64,000 nt of DNA from Anas platyrhynchos (lineage: Eukaryota > Chordata > Aves > Anseriformes > Anatidae), in NCBI RefSeq assembly GCF_047663525.1, contig NC_092587.1:38245001-38309000 (forward strand). The letters are read 5' to 3'. The position numbers and the translations under genes were made by a program. The notes under the pieces were generated by a model that ran no database searches, was not told the origin of the DNA, and was given only the letters and a program-made list of their open reading frames with translations. Shown one piece after another: positions 43,134 through 54,263 of the stretch (its first letter is position 1; each line of letters opens with the position of its first letter).

Positions 43134-43680
43134 CCTTCACTTGTTTGTTTGTTTGGTGGGAATTGGGTTAGCGTAACACAACTTCAAATGGAAAACACGT
43201 CCTAATCTAACAGGACCCGCACTGGAAATAATGCATCAGAGTGTCCTGGCTGTTTCAGAGGCTTGATCTGCACTGAAGTTTGGCCGCTTGATTCAATTAG
43301 AAGTTTCCAGACCATGGACGCAGTCCGGCTAGCAAAGCCCTGGCATTGCTGGGATGTGCTAGGAAACAGCTTCCTTTGGACCTCTTGTGTACCTCCTCTG
43401 GGGAACACTGCCTGTTTTTCTCCTTATGGAGACTTGTTCCCCTAGACATGCTGTCACGTCCTTCCCAGACCTGCCAAGGCCACAGTTCATCATGTCCTCA
43501 CCCACCGTCACTTGTCCCCTCTTCACACTTGTGGTGGCAGTCACCGGTGATATGACGGAGCACACAGGGATGTCTTCTGATGACAGGGCTATGTTGAACC
43601 CAAGTTACAAGGAGGTTTTCTTCCATGGCCATGGTCCTGTCTCACTACATAGACAGTGTCAGACTGTGGGAAGTAGGAAG

Positions 43681-43860
43681 GAGAGGAGAGGAGAGGAGAG
43701 GAGAGGAGAGGAGAGGAGAGGAGAGGAGAGGAGAGGAGAGGAGAGGAGAGGAGAGGAGAGGAGAGGAGAGGAGAGGAGAGGAGAGGAGAGGAGAGGAGAG
43801 GAGAGGAGAGGAGAGGAGAGGAGAGGAGAGGAGAGGAGAGGAGAGGAGAGGAGAGGAGAG
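43681..43860. repeat. Pentanucleotide array (GAGAG)36
   Basis: 180 bases made of 36 uninterrupted copies of GAGAG (equivalently GGAGA), preceded by the near-match GGAAG. All plus-strand bases are purines. Because the period is 5, frames stay open across it on both strands and produce artificial EERRG-type and SSPLL-type repeats; these are not genes. Confidence 0.99.
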
Positions 43861-44609
43861 GATGTTGTAAAGAAATTTGAAAGTAAGAGGAAACTTTGTG
43901 TAGACCATCTCAAAGATGTTTGGTCCTCCTTCAAGTTCCCCTCTCTCAAATAAATCAGCACACCATTCCATGAGCTGTTGGTGTCTCCAAACTACAGGCA
44001 CAATATCTTGTTTCTTCTCTTTTTGGGAGACCTTTGGTGTCCAAGCACGGTCCCTGTTCAGCATTACCAACAGGGACCTGATTTAGCCCCCTCGAAGGAT
44101 CTTATTGCAGGGACCTTCAGCCTCTTCCTGGGCATGTCCACCCCAGCATAGGTGCTATCCAGCCCCTCATAGATCCTTTCTTTCTCCCAGGGTCTCTGAT
44201 AAGGTTCCTGAAGATCTTGCTACTCAGTCTTAAAATTCACCAGGTAGGGAGCAGACAGTTGCAAGTGAGACCCATACACATGAAAGACTGCAAGATTTTT
44301 TTGCTCTACCATAACAAATATAAAATGCATTGAATGCATAAACGTACCTACTACTTCCTTGAATAAAAAAGTTAGTGCTAGTGATGGCAAAGGTATGCAA
44401 ATTAACCTCAAAACCTAATCACATTTGGAAGAAGCATATAAAAGTCCTTATCTCAGCTACTAATAATATCTGTGTAGAACGTTCTCACTATGTAATATGT
44501 GAAATGGTAATTCCTACAATTCTTCTGCATTGCTTTGTAGGAGCATCACAGTTTACCTGTTTTGTTATATATTGGCTTTGTGACTCACTGTCACCAGAGA
44601 AAGTGAGCT

Positions 44610-44684
44610 TTCCATGGTTTCCATATTTTGATGAAAATTAGACATATTCCATTGAACTCATGAATGTGCAAAATCATGTGAAGC
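44610..44684 (+). repeat. Local direct repeat, copy 1
   Basis: TTTGATGAAAATTAGACATA, then TTCCATTGAACTC and AATGTGCAAAATCATGTGAA followed by GCAG. The same words recur about 510 bases to the right with a few substitutions and two small insertions (TT and ATG-type). Confidence 0.9.
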
Positions 44685-45120
44685 AGATAGATAGACTTAG
44701 AATAAAGTAATATCAGAAACTGTTAAGGAAAATAAGGACAGAAAGATGTCTTAAATATCTTATCTATCTTAATTATAACTGAATTTATAGGGTTTTCTAG
44801 ATTTATAATACGTCACTTTAAGTATGACCTCCATAAGGAGAAAAAGAGGAAAAAAGTGTGTCTTTCTAACCTAAAATAATATTGTTGTAATTTTCTTGAA
44901 TTTTCAATGTTATTTTGAAAAGACCTTCAAAGCAGAGGTATATAAAATGTTATTAATAAGTTGTAAAATAGCTCAGACATTAAAGTTCTTCACATTCCAT
45001 TACAAATTAAAAAACAAAAATAAAGAGAAAACATTTCTGCAAGTAAATTTAAGCCTAGGTTCATTAGCATTTTTTCAGCAAAATGGGACATTGGCGTAAA
45101 CCTGTGAACATTTTTTGGTT

Positions 45121-45193
45121 TTCCATGGTTTGATGAAAATTAGACATATTCCATTAAACTCTTATGATGAATGTGCAAAATCATGTGAAACAG
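45121..45193 (+). repeat. Local direct repeat, copy 2
   Basis: TTTGATGAAAATTAGACATA, then TTCCATTAAACTC and AATGTGCAAAATCATGTGAA followed by ACAG. It is about 90% identical to copy 1 outside the indels. Confidence 0.9.
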
Positions 45194-45365
45194 AAAGGAA
45201 AAACATATCTGACCAGGCTTTTTGCAACAAGATTTAAACTGCACACGGCTTCAGTCAGAAGACTTGGACGGCAGCTTAATTTCTTTGAGCTGAGACAGAA
45301 GGCCAAAGCCCTCAGCAGAAGTAAATTGGTATTGCTCCACTGAACACACTGGAGCCGTGCTAATG

Positions 45366-45410
45366 GCAAAGGAATCATGCTGATTGACATCAGATGAGGA
45401 TTTGGCCCCA
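45366..45410 (+). repeat. Possible ancient amniote interspersed repeat
   Basis: GGAATCATGCTGATTGACAT then CAGATGAGGATTTGGCCCC resembles the old sauropsid repeat phrase ending in GAGGATCTGGCCC. Diverged; the family is uncertain. Confidence 0.4.
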
Positions 45411-45488
45411 TTTTGTCCCCTGGGTAAGTGAGATTTTCTGTGCTAAAGAGAACATTATTATTCCGCAAATGGCACATCACTGATGCAC

Positions 45489-45504
45489 TTTTTTTTTTTT
45501 TTTT
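45489..45504. repeat. Poly(T) run
   Basis: About 16 uninterrupted T after a GCAC word. Confidence 0.9.
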
Positions 45505-45818
45505 AACTGTTGATTTCCAAAGATTCCTTAATCTAAATCAGGGTAAATAGGACAAAAATATTTTCCATTTCCTAAGACCGTTATGTGGCACTATTTGTTG
45601 ATGCTCTGAGCTTGCATGAATTCACTGTACCTGCTTGAGCATGGACTCCTGTCCGAGTGTTGTCTAGCCACCAGACTTCATTTTTTGTTAGAAAAATACA
45701 TACATTCCTAAGAAACCAACACCTGCAGTATTAGCAGTTTAAGTGGTTACAGTTAACAATACAAATACAGTTAACAAATATAGTTAACAATACTATTCCC
45801 TGAAGAATTTTATTAGGA

Positions 45819-45834
45819 AAAAAAAAAAAAAAAA
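45819..45834. repeat. Poly(A) run
   Basis: About 16 uninterrupted A. Immediately before it, three AGTTAACAA words occur within 45745-45790. Confidence 0.9.
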
Positions 45835-48800
45835 GGCCTTGACTCTTAGTTCTGCTCTCTAAGATTCGCCAAAATCTACATGTTAATCCATGCTCTAGTG
45901 GGGTGGACATTTGGCTGCAGGCAGATGCTGAATTTTGAAGTATGCCTCAAGTGCTGTGCTTTAGCTTGTGCTAGACAGCAGGCTGCTGGCGTGGAGGCCA
46001 CTGTAACCTCCTGAGCTCTGCAAAGTGTGTAGCAACACCATCACACCGATTAGAGTAACAAGACGCATACCACATATGACGTATATGCAAGACACATACC
46101 CTGGAGAGCCAATGAAAAGTAAAAGTCTGGGGTTACAAATTTCCACAGGTCCTAAGTCTGGAGAGAACTTTTCTGGGCATTTGGGCAAAGCTTAGGACAA
46201 CCTATGAGCCCATCAACATGGGTTCAGTCCTAAGGCATCCTATGCTGCCTTACTTTACACTATCACGAGTTGCAGATTCTCCATCATTTCCGATGCCAAC
46301 ATAATTTTGCTCCCAGGTGTATGACAAAGCCCCAACATAGAAAAAGTATTTGAACTGCACTTTTACAGCCTTAAAATATTTTAGTTTTCCCTTCCTCACA
46401 GTCTTCTCTCACTCTCTGCTTCCTAACAAATTAATTTAGGCACAATACCTGTGGCTTTGCTGATATCCCCACACATCTTCATTTGAAGAAATTGCTGTGT
46501 CCACAAGATCCACAAGAGCATTTGTGTCTATTTCTCAGTCTCATAGCTGGGTCAATGGTTACAGACCATAGACTATATACTGGGCTCTTATTTCCATTAT
46601 AGCATGAAGACAGCACAGCCCCATTAGCATTTCTAGCAGCACATTATGTGGATATCTAGCTCATAACAGAGTTTTGACATAATCAATGTGCTGTCAGCAC
46701 AAAACAAACTGTTTTAAACTTTTAATTTTTCTAAGCAGTCTGTTTCAATAACCCAGGTAACCTGTAGTCAAAAGATGACAAACTTCAAATTCTTGGTCTA
46801 GGGACCAAAGGAGTGAATCAGATGCCTAAAAGTAAGCTGTCTTATTTCAGCTCAGTTAAGGTGAGGAAGAAATCTGTGCAGGACACACAGAGGACCCCAG
46901 GAAGACACATAACCTCATCATGCAGCTGCTGGAACGCAAGCAGAATACTTTAGCAGTCCAAAAGGCACTAAATGCACATTAAGTGACTGAATCCCACCTA
47001 ATTTATCCGACCTTAATTTGATAAATAAATATACTGAAGTCCAAAACAGACCAGGGAGCTTCTGTATTTTCTGTATTTGGATACATAAGCATGTCTGTGA
47101 TGTAATGGTGCACAATATGCAGTTTTACATAAACTGTGTTCCTCTGTGAAATATTCTCTATTCAGTCTGGTCAATTGCAATTCTTGAATTAGTGTCAGTA
47201 TTCATTTCTGGCTTCATCTCTTTGTCCTTATTTTTAGGACTGCATAGTACCAGTCTCTGTAATAAATTTCTATTCTGGTAAAACTGAAAGTGACAGCCGT
47301 CAGACAGTATGCATAAATTCGAACCGTGGGTTTGTGAGCACAGAATGTTTATACCGCCTATTCCACCTATAGCTGCAAACTTTATGAATGGCTGCCATAT
47401 GACGAGAAATACATCAAGTGTCCCTCTTGGAAGATATAAAACCCACTCCACCTGCTCACAAAATTCTCCACACCAGCATGAAATCCATGGCAGTTGTTCC
47501 TTTTACATAGCATTATTGTGGTTATTGCAGTTTTGCAGTTAGAGCCAGGCATTATTAAAATGAACTGGCATTATTAACATGAACTTATGGCTGTTGCCAT
47601 ACAAAAAGAATTATTTTTTTTAAATAGTCTTTTGAGAATATTTGAAAAAGAGCCAATTTCAGCTCTGAAAAACTGCTCTTGAAGTCTTTGTCCACAATTT
47701 TCTGCATGCATAGCACTTCTTTTTTTTCTCAGAAAGGTTTGTATATTTCTTTGTCTATATATTTAAAAAATGATGTCTAAACAACTTAAATGTGTTGTAT
47801 TCCAGAATGGCTTCTTTATTCTGTTAATCCAAAACATTTTTTCCACTGACTGAAAGACTGGAAGATAGTAATACAATAGAAGGTGATAGCCAAAAGTCCT
47901 CCAGGTAACCATAGGAGTCCATGTGTAGAATGAGAGCAGAATGTTAAATCACGGGGAGAAGGTAATTCATCGTAATCATTTATGTCATGGTATTAAGTGT
48001 GTCAGAGATAGCACATCTGGATCCTTTGTACCACGATCACAGTACCTAAAACCGTATCTGACAGACAATTTCCTGTACTTAATGTGACAAACTCCTTCAG
48101 AATCTGGAATGTCTCTTAGAGCAGAGGACATTTTTGGAATCTAACCACTATAAAACAAGCCCCCGTTTCCTTCTCTGTACAGCACACTCTATTGTGTTCA
48201 GCATTCTGTAATTTCTCACTTGTGCTGACAAACAGTCCAGTCTTGATGTTTGCAAGAGGCTCCAGTGGTCCATCATGTTCCCCATCAGGTTGGGTTGTAA
48301 ACATAGTCTTGTTGCTCTGATTGCATACCAATTCATGCAGTTCATTTTCAGTCTTCCTAAATTCCTCTCCCAGTTGCAATCAGGTACGTCATTCTCATTC
48401 ATTCTCTTTTCTGATGTTCTGAGTCTTGTTAACACATGGTCTTTACTGGCCACCCTCTCTGATTCCTTGTCTTCAGATATACATGTAACTGCAATAGCCT
48501 AGGTATCAAGGTAGTGAGATCCCAATTTCTTTGCTACTGCAATGGGAGAAGTAGTTGTAATTCACTTTCTTTGCTGTAATGTCATGCCAGTATATTTATT
48601 TGGTATATTAATTCCCATCCCCATTCACATCATTACTATATTTATTCTCTTCATTAATCACGTTCCTTAGTGATTAATTTTTCCTTAAAGAGTCTATTTT
48701 AATCCTATGCCAGAGGATCTCAACAGTATTCACAGTAGTAGACACTACTCCAATCAGGGAACAGAAATAAGTAATGAACATCCTGATGAACAGTTATTTC

Positions 48801-48931
48801 CATGGCTCCACTTCCTAGTATTTGTTACCCTTAATATGCTACTAATCAATGATACAGATACTAAGACTTAGTTAAAAATATGCTTGACAAACATTTTTGA
48901 ATTAAAAACGAGACATTCAAAAAGATTTTAT

Positions 48932-48960
48932 TTTAATTTAATTTAATTTAATTTAATTTT
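48932..48960. repeat. (AATTT)5 pentanucleotide
   Basis: Five tandem AATTT units, perfectly regular. Confidence 0.93.
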
Positions 48961-50657
48961 TATGGAAACAATGGTAAGTGCAGTCAGTTCTTTTCTCATC
49001 CCAAGCAGAATCAAATCTAGAGAAGATCTTTCCTGGTCTGAATTAACTGTAATAATAAAGAAATTAATGTCACATTGAGTAATGATAGATTTAATGGTTC
49101 AGAATGCAGCTGCTGCTTTAATTCATGAACATAATGAAATGGAGTTTAGGAAACATTTGTATTACGGTTAAGTAATATGTTCAGTGGAAACTTTATCAAG
49201 AAAATGCAATATAGCAACAAAATAGTCAGTATTCATATATCAACTTGGGTTTGGCTGATCTGACAAATCTTTTAGATACCAAGCACCACAAAAGCACAGT
49301 TTGAAACAGCTTAGAAACACATTACATTCATTTAATACCAGATGTGAAACTACTGACACTTTGGGCCTTTTAATACAATCCCTGGAATCCACTCTACTAA
49401 TTAACCCCTTTACATTAGCAAGATCACAGACTTTTCAGTGTGCAACTGGTATGCTAAAATGCCTTGAGACTGCTTTATGAAGCTGTCTGAGAGAGCACTT
49501 TGGTTTGTCTGTATTCGGTGCTTGCTTTTCTCACCGGTTTCATCCATGGCCTTGTGTGTGCAAATTCATTACCACAGCTTAGTTTGATATTCATGAAAGA
49601 AATGGGCCTAAATGCCTTTTCAAAAATTGCACAGGTTAATGTAGAAGAAGTAACTGAAGATACTCTGATGAATTATACTCGCTAAATTTGATCTCCTTAC
49701 AGACCGAGAAGGAAGATTATTAGGTATCTCTCGCCTCTCTTACTGCCCAAGGAGCTCTCTTGCTTTTTATTCTTTCATCTTTTTTCCACTTCCCTTGTTC
49801 CTGTCTTTTAAAGAATTCTGGACTGCTTCAGCACAGTTTATAAAATCTAGTGGTAAGGAGATATTGCTGTGGAGACTTGTTATTCTCTACAAGGAGAAAG
49901 AATTTGTAAGTGGATTTGAGAAAGAAAGGGATAGGCATGATTTTCCCATTCCTCCCCAGTGTCCAAGTTCAGATAGATAAAGGATTCAATCCTATCAAGT
50001 GGTGAATGACATCACCCCTCTGCTTCCCCAAGAAACCTGAGCAGGCTCAGCATTTTGCAAAATACACCAAGGGTCAGCTTTCAGTTCAAAAAAGAAAGAC
50101 TTGAACAGAACAAAAAGCAATTTAATCCAAACCACTGCACAACAAGAGAGTCCTTCAGTGAAAAGATGAGAGTATTGCTATTGACAGGGGCAGGGAGAAA
50201 ACCTGCCAGTTCTCTTGATGTATAATTATCAAGAATAATCAAATTGCCATGGTTAAAGCCAGAAGATATCCAAGCCTCTGTTTAGTCCCTGAATAATGTC
50301 CTAGTGTAACACTTCCCAGATCATACAGCTCTGTTCCCTTCTGGAGGTGTGGAGTTCAGGTGGCTTCCACAGCCTGAATGCCTACAGGGGTAGGTTTTGG
50401 TTCTGGCCCCAAAGAAGGATTAAGGATTTGTTTTATAACTGGCCAGCTAAACAGCTCAAAGTTAAATATCTTATAAACTGGGGAAGGCTGAATCCAGTCT
50501 AAATGAGCCTAGATAGGCTGAGTTTTCCCCCATCTCAAAAAACCTTTGGCTAAGCAGTTAGGACAGGTCTTAGAGCAGTGCTGAAGAACTGGCTTTTAGT
50601 TCTGTGGTTTCTATCCTATTTCAGAATTTAAACTGATAATTCCCCCTCTAAATTAAG

Positions 50658-50696
50658 AAAAAAAAAAAAAAAAAAAAAAAGGAAAAAAAAAAAAAA
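50658..50696. repeat. Interrupted poly(A)
   Basis: About 23 A, GG, then about 14 A. Confidence 0.95.
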
Positions 50697-50964
50697 GAGG
50701 CTGCTGCCTCATTTAGTTATGTTTCTAAACCTACTTGGACCAGATCTCCTGTGCCATCATGTCATGGTTTCTTCTCCTTGGGCTAATTGTCCAGTTATCC
50801 CTGGGGGTCATGCAGCTGTCTCTTGCATCACCCTTTGACTACCAGTTATGCTCTGGTGACATCGGCTTCTTAGGGGTTATGGCAGCCAGACAAATTTGGG
50901 GAATATTTCATGTTGCATGAAGAACAGGTTGAATTGTCTTTCACTGTGACAACCAGGATACAGA

Positions 50965-51020
50965 GATGGATCAGGGCCAAATTCCCCCAACACTGAGTTA
51001 AGTGCAACAAACCGTTGGAT
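50965..51020 (-). repeat. Possible ancient amniote interspersed repeat
   Basis: The minus strand reads ACTTAACTCAGTG followed by GAATTTGGCCCTGATC, the same type of phrase as at 531 and 45366. Diverged; the family is uncertain. Confidence 0.35.
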
Positions 51021-51457
51021 CTTGATAAACTCAATATCTTTATTCTTCTTTATTTCAAGTGAACCTTCCCTGTTTTTGCTTTCTTCTTCTATCCTTTTTC
51101 AAAATCAGATTTATTTTGTTAATCTGCCTCTTTTTCTCCATTTTATGTTTCCCAAAATGGACTCACTAACACTCCCTTCATTGTTTAGAGCATTCATGAC
51201 ATTGCTTTAATGACTCACATTTTACCATAAATTATAACTTCTTTTTTCTATATATGCTGTATTTTTTCCCCAATTGCAATCCCTTCTGAGAACAACACAT
51301 TCCCCTAAAATCCCTTAAATTATGTAACAAATAATTACTTGGAGATAGTTTGACCCAGGTGCAATGTCTTATCCTTTGCCATTAAGTAGTTGTTTGGCCT
51401 TCACATATTGGATCCCCATTTTGTGTTAAACATTCTAATTTGGAATCCAGCTTCCTT

Positions 51458-51484
51458 AAAAAAAAAAAAAAAAAAAAAAAAAAA
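51458..51484. repeat. Poly(A) run of 27
   Basis: 27 uninterrupted A, about 180 bases before the AAAAAG array. Confidence 0.97.
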
Positions 51485-51665
51485 GTTAAGGGTTGCATTG
51501 TCTTTCTGCCTACCATTCTTTTCTTATAGTATTTAAGATTATAATATGTTGGGTTTTTTTTGCCCTTGCTATTCCAAAATACTGAAGTCTTGGCCATGTG
51601 TCTTTCCCCTGTATGCCTGATTCTGAGTAACATTGAGAGGAACATAACCTTGGATAAAAGACAGA

Positions 51666-51836
51666 AAGAAAAAGAAAAAGAAAAAGAAAAAGAAAAAGAA
51701 AAAGAAAAAGAAAAAGAAAAAGAAAAAGAAAAAGAAAAAGAAAAAGAAAAAGAAAAAGAAAAAGAAAAAGAAAAGAAAAAGAAAAAGAGGAAAAAGAGGA
51801 AAAAGAAAAAAAAAAAAAAGAAAAAGAAAAAGAATA
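51666..51836. repeat. Hexanucleotide array (AAAAAG)n
   Basis: About 105 bases (51666-51770) of essentially perfect GAAAAA units, some 17 copies, followed to 51836 by interrupted units with AGG variants and an A run. It is all purine on the plus strand. The long minus-strand frames of F and L residues are translation of this array. Confidence 0.98.
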
Positions 51837-52393
51837 TCCCATCTTATATCCCAAAAAAATGAAAACCCTAATGATTTTATTGTTCCATGTTTCATTGTCA
51901 AAATCAATTTTAGTGATTCCAGACAACATGATTAAAAAGTGATTGTGGGTTTAGAAAAACATCCCATTGTTACTTAGAGTCAATTGCTAACACAATATGT
52001 TCTCTGATAAGAAAACCAAGAGGACTCCATGAAGGAGTGGTGCTGGGATCTCTGCTATAGACTTGTGGCTCTGAGAAGGACATTCCAGCACAGAAGATGA
52101 ACCTCATCCTACCAGCCCAGAGAGTAAACAGGATTAATTTCCCAGAGGCTGGATTATGATTGATCAAAAAGGTCAGTGAATCAATGAATAGTCATGACAC
52201 CCTCATGGAATATTATATTAATACACTTTTCTGACTGACCACTGACTGCTTCTATTATTTTTAATGAGTTCAATCTTGTTGGGTGGGATTCATTCACACC
52301 AATGTTACACATCTGCAATGCAAGTGACTCATCTAACCTCTTTGGACATCTACTTGAGAATGAGATGTCTCAAATCCTGGATTTGTTTATTTT

Positions 52394-52419
52394 TCTTCTT
52401 TGATTGTAATCAAAGAAGA
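52394..52419. promoter_or_regulatory. Palindromic pair of TCF/LEF-type motifs (candidate)
   Basis: Perfect arms TCTTCTTTGATT (52394-52405) and AATCAAAGAAGA (52408-52419) with a GT centre. Each arm contains CTTTGATT or its complement AATCAAAG, the consensus of Wnt effectors TCF/LEF. The palindrome is seen directly. Any regulatory role is inference; the motif alone is common. Confidence 0.4.
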
Positions 52420-53055
52420 TTTAAGAGAAGTCAAACAGGTAGTTCAGACATGAACTCTGTATAGTTCTGCATATGGCCAGATGAATCCCATCCTGACAGA
52501 TTCCTCTTTGTTTTATGCTTACATTTTGCTGTTTCGATTGAAAAAAAAAAAGTTGGAGAAAACTTCAGGAGAATACAGAACATTACAAGAAAAGCAGTTC
52601 TGTAACATCAAAGGCACTTGGCACATTTTAGAGGCAAACTCACTTTATCAACAAGTTGGTAATATCCTGAATGACTTCATCAATTCAATCCCATTTAAAC
52701 AGTCATGGTATCATATAATCATTTTACTTCAGTTTTATTCCTCAGAGCATTAGGAAATAAAGACAATTGCCTCAGTAAGTTGCCTAAATAAACAGAGGCT
52801 GAGAGCTATTCACTTTAGCTCTAAGTGAAACTCTTGTGTCAAACTTCATGACTGAAGGCAATTAACTTTTTTGCTGTTGATTTTAATGGCACCATAGTTT
52901 CAACCAGAAAGAGTCTAACATGCCTCTATTTTGATGCAAGAGGATATTTAATGGACTGTATCCGAAAAGGGCTGTAGACAATAAAAACTTAGATGTCTTA
53001 ACACCTTACTTTTATACATGTTTTCCCCAAAGTAGCATATGGGACAAGATTGTTG

Positions 53056-53081
53056 TTCAAGCCAGTACACACTGGCTTGAA
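53056..53081. repeat. Perfect inverted repeat, 11-bp arms
   Basis: Arms TTCAAGCCAGT (53056-53066) and ACTGGCTTGAA (53071-53081) with loop ACAC. No T run follows, so it is not an obvious Pol III product. Confidence 0.95.
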
Positions 53082-54129
53082 TCAGTTGTGCCAACTTTGT
53101 GGTGATACCTATCACAAACCCATAGCAGTAGCACTCAGTTTACAGCAGAATGAAACTAGCTACTTCTGGGAACAAATGTGAGCTGTAACTTCCCCTTCAT
53201 GTCCACCCATTAGGCATCCACAGCTCTGAGACCCCCTCTGTGGAAGGCGTTATGGTCAAAGAGGAGAGCATTCCTTCTCATAGGAAGGAGGGGGATAAGG
53301 AAGATTAATTCTTTATTTCTTTGTTTTGTCCATCTACTCCAAAATTTTTCAGTAGTAATAATCCAAGCTACCATCCCATGATCTGTATGATTCAGGCTCA
53401 GTTCCCAGGATTTCACATTATGGGTAAGACATGCACAGAAAAAAAAATAGTCTGGAGAGAAGGAGGAAGCAGAAGCCAAAATTTCTCTTTCCAGAAGAGT
53501 ATGGCTGGGTTATGGAGTCATGTTTTTTCTCTGATCCAACAAAGTTTGAAATCTTCTGGCACAGTTTCTGAGGTTCAGCAGCAAGTGCCAGAACTGCCTG
53601 GTAGATAGATGGCTTCCTGGGGGGGCATAAATGTCTGAAAACAGCACTCACATCTTAGCCTGAGTGATAGAGGGAATGTTGGTTGTGATGGGACAGAAAC
53701 ATGCTGCAGGTGAGTTGTATTTGAACCCAGTCTGGACAGTATCAGGCAGGGGTAAAGGTCTACACTCAAAGAAATCATTTAAAATCCCATCTTTACATAG
53801 GATGTAAACCCATAGGTAGGCCCAGCTTCATGGTGCCAATGACTGGGCTGCGCTGGGGAGAGCTGGAGCCAGGCCCTGCTGCAGCCTTGCTGGGGCAGTG
53901 TCTGACAGCCCCAGGGGTGACATGGAGTCTTGGGCCCTGGGCTGGGGGTGCCTCAGAGCCCTGATGCTTCCAAGCACCCATGAATCTAAAGGCAGGCATG
54001 TTTTATATTTCTGTCATAACGTGACCAGCCATGCCTTCTGATGCCAGCCTGCTGCTTGCCTTGGCCACCCTGGGTAAATCCCATGGGCACGACTTCTGTG
54101 CTAGTCCTGTCTCACATGGCTTTGGATTT

Positions 54130-54263
54130 CATAAAATCATAGAATGGCTTGGGTTGGAAGGGACCTTAAATGTCACCTAATTCCAACCCTCCTGCCATAG
54201 GCAGGGATGCCACCCACTAGGTCAGGTTGTCCAAGGCCTCATCCAACCTGATCTTGAACACCT
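54130..54263 (-). mobile_element. CR1 LINE fragment, 5'-truncated, minus orientation
   Basis: On the plus strand the segment reads CATAGAATGGCTTGGGTTGG, followed by GAAGGGACCTTAAATGTCAC and on to TCCAACCTGATCTTGAACAC. This is the reverse complement of the conserved 3' end of chicken-repeat-1 retrotransposons. The end near 54130 gives ATTCTATG then ATTTTATG on the minus strand, the diverged terminal octamer repeat used instead of a poly(A) tail. Only about 130 bases remain, so it is a dead copy. It lies about 450 bases past the TSPAN8 poly(A) signal. Confidence 0.93.

Larger units (their letters stand above)
43861..54129. other. Non-coding stretch, 43.9-54.1 kb
   Basis: Between the GAGAG array and the CR1 fragment. 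Holds the duplicated ~75-base segment, poly(A) runs, the AAAAAG array, two palindromes and a GC-rich 200-base patch at 53800-54000. No exon is supported. Confidence 0.65.

Noticed and set aside
43387..44070. Long open frames on both strands (188, 141 and 100 codons) with EERRG- or SSPLL-type repeats
   Set aside because: They are translation of the GAGAG pentamer array, which has no stop in the frames concerned; the unique flanks lack coding character.
48116..48453. Two overlapping minus-strand frames of 87 and 101 codons
   Set aside because: No family recognised and the frames conflict; probably chance.
51510..51929. Open frames of 139, 112 and 100 codons rich in F/L or K/E
   Set aside because: Product of the AAAAAG array; repetitive composition only.
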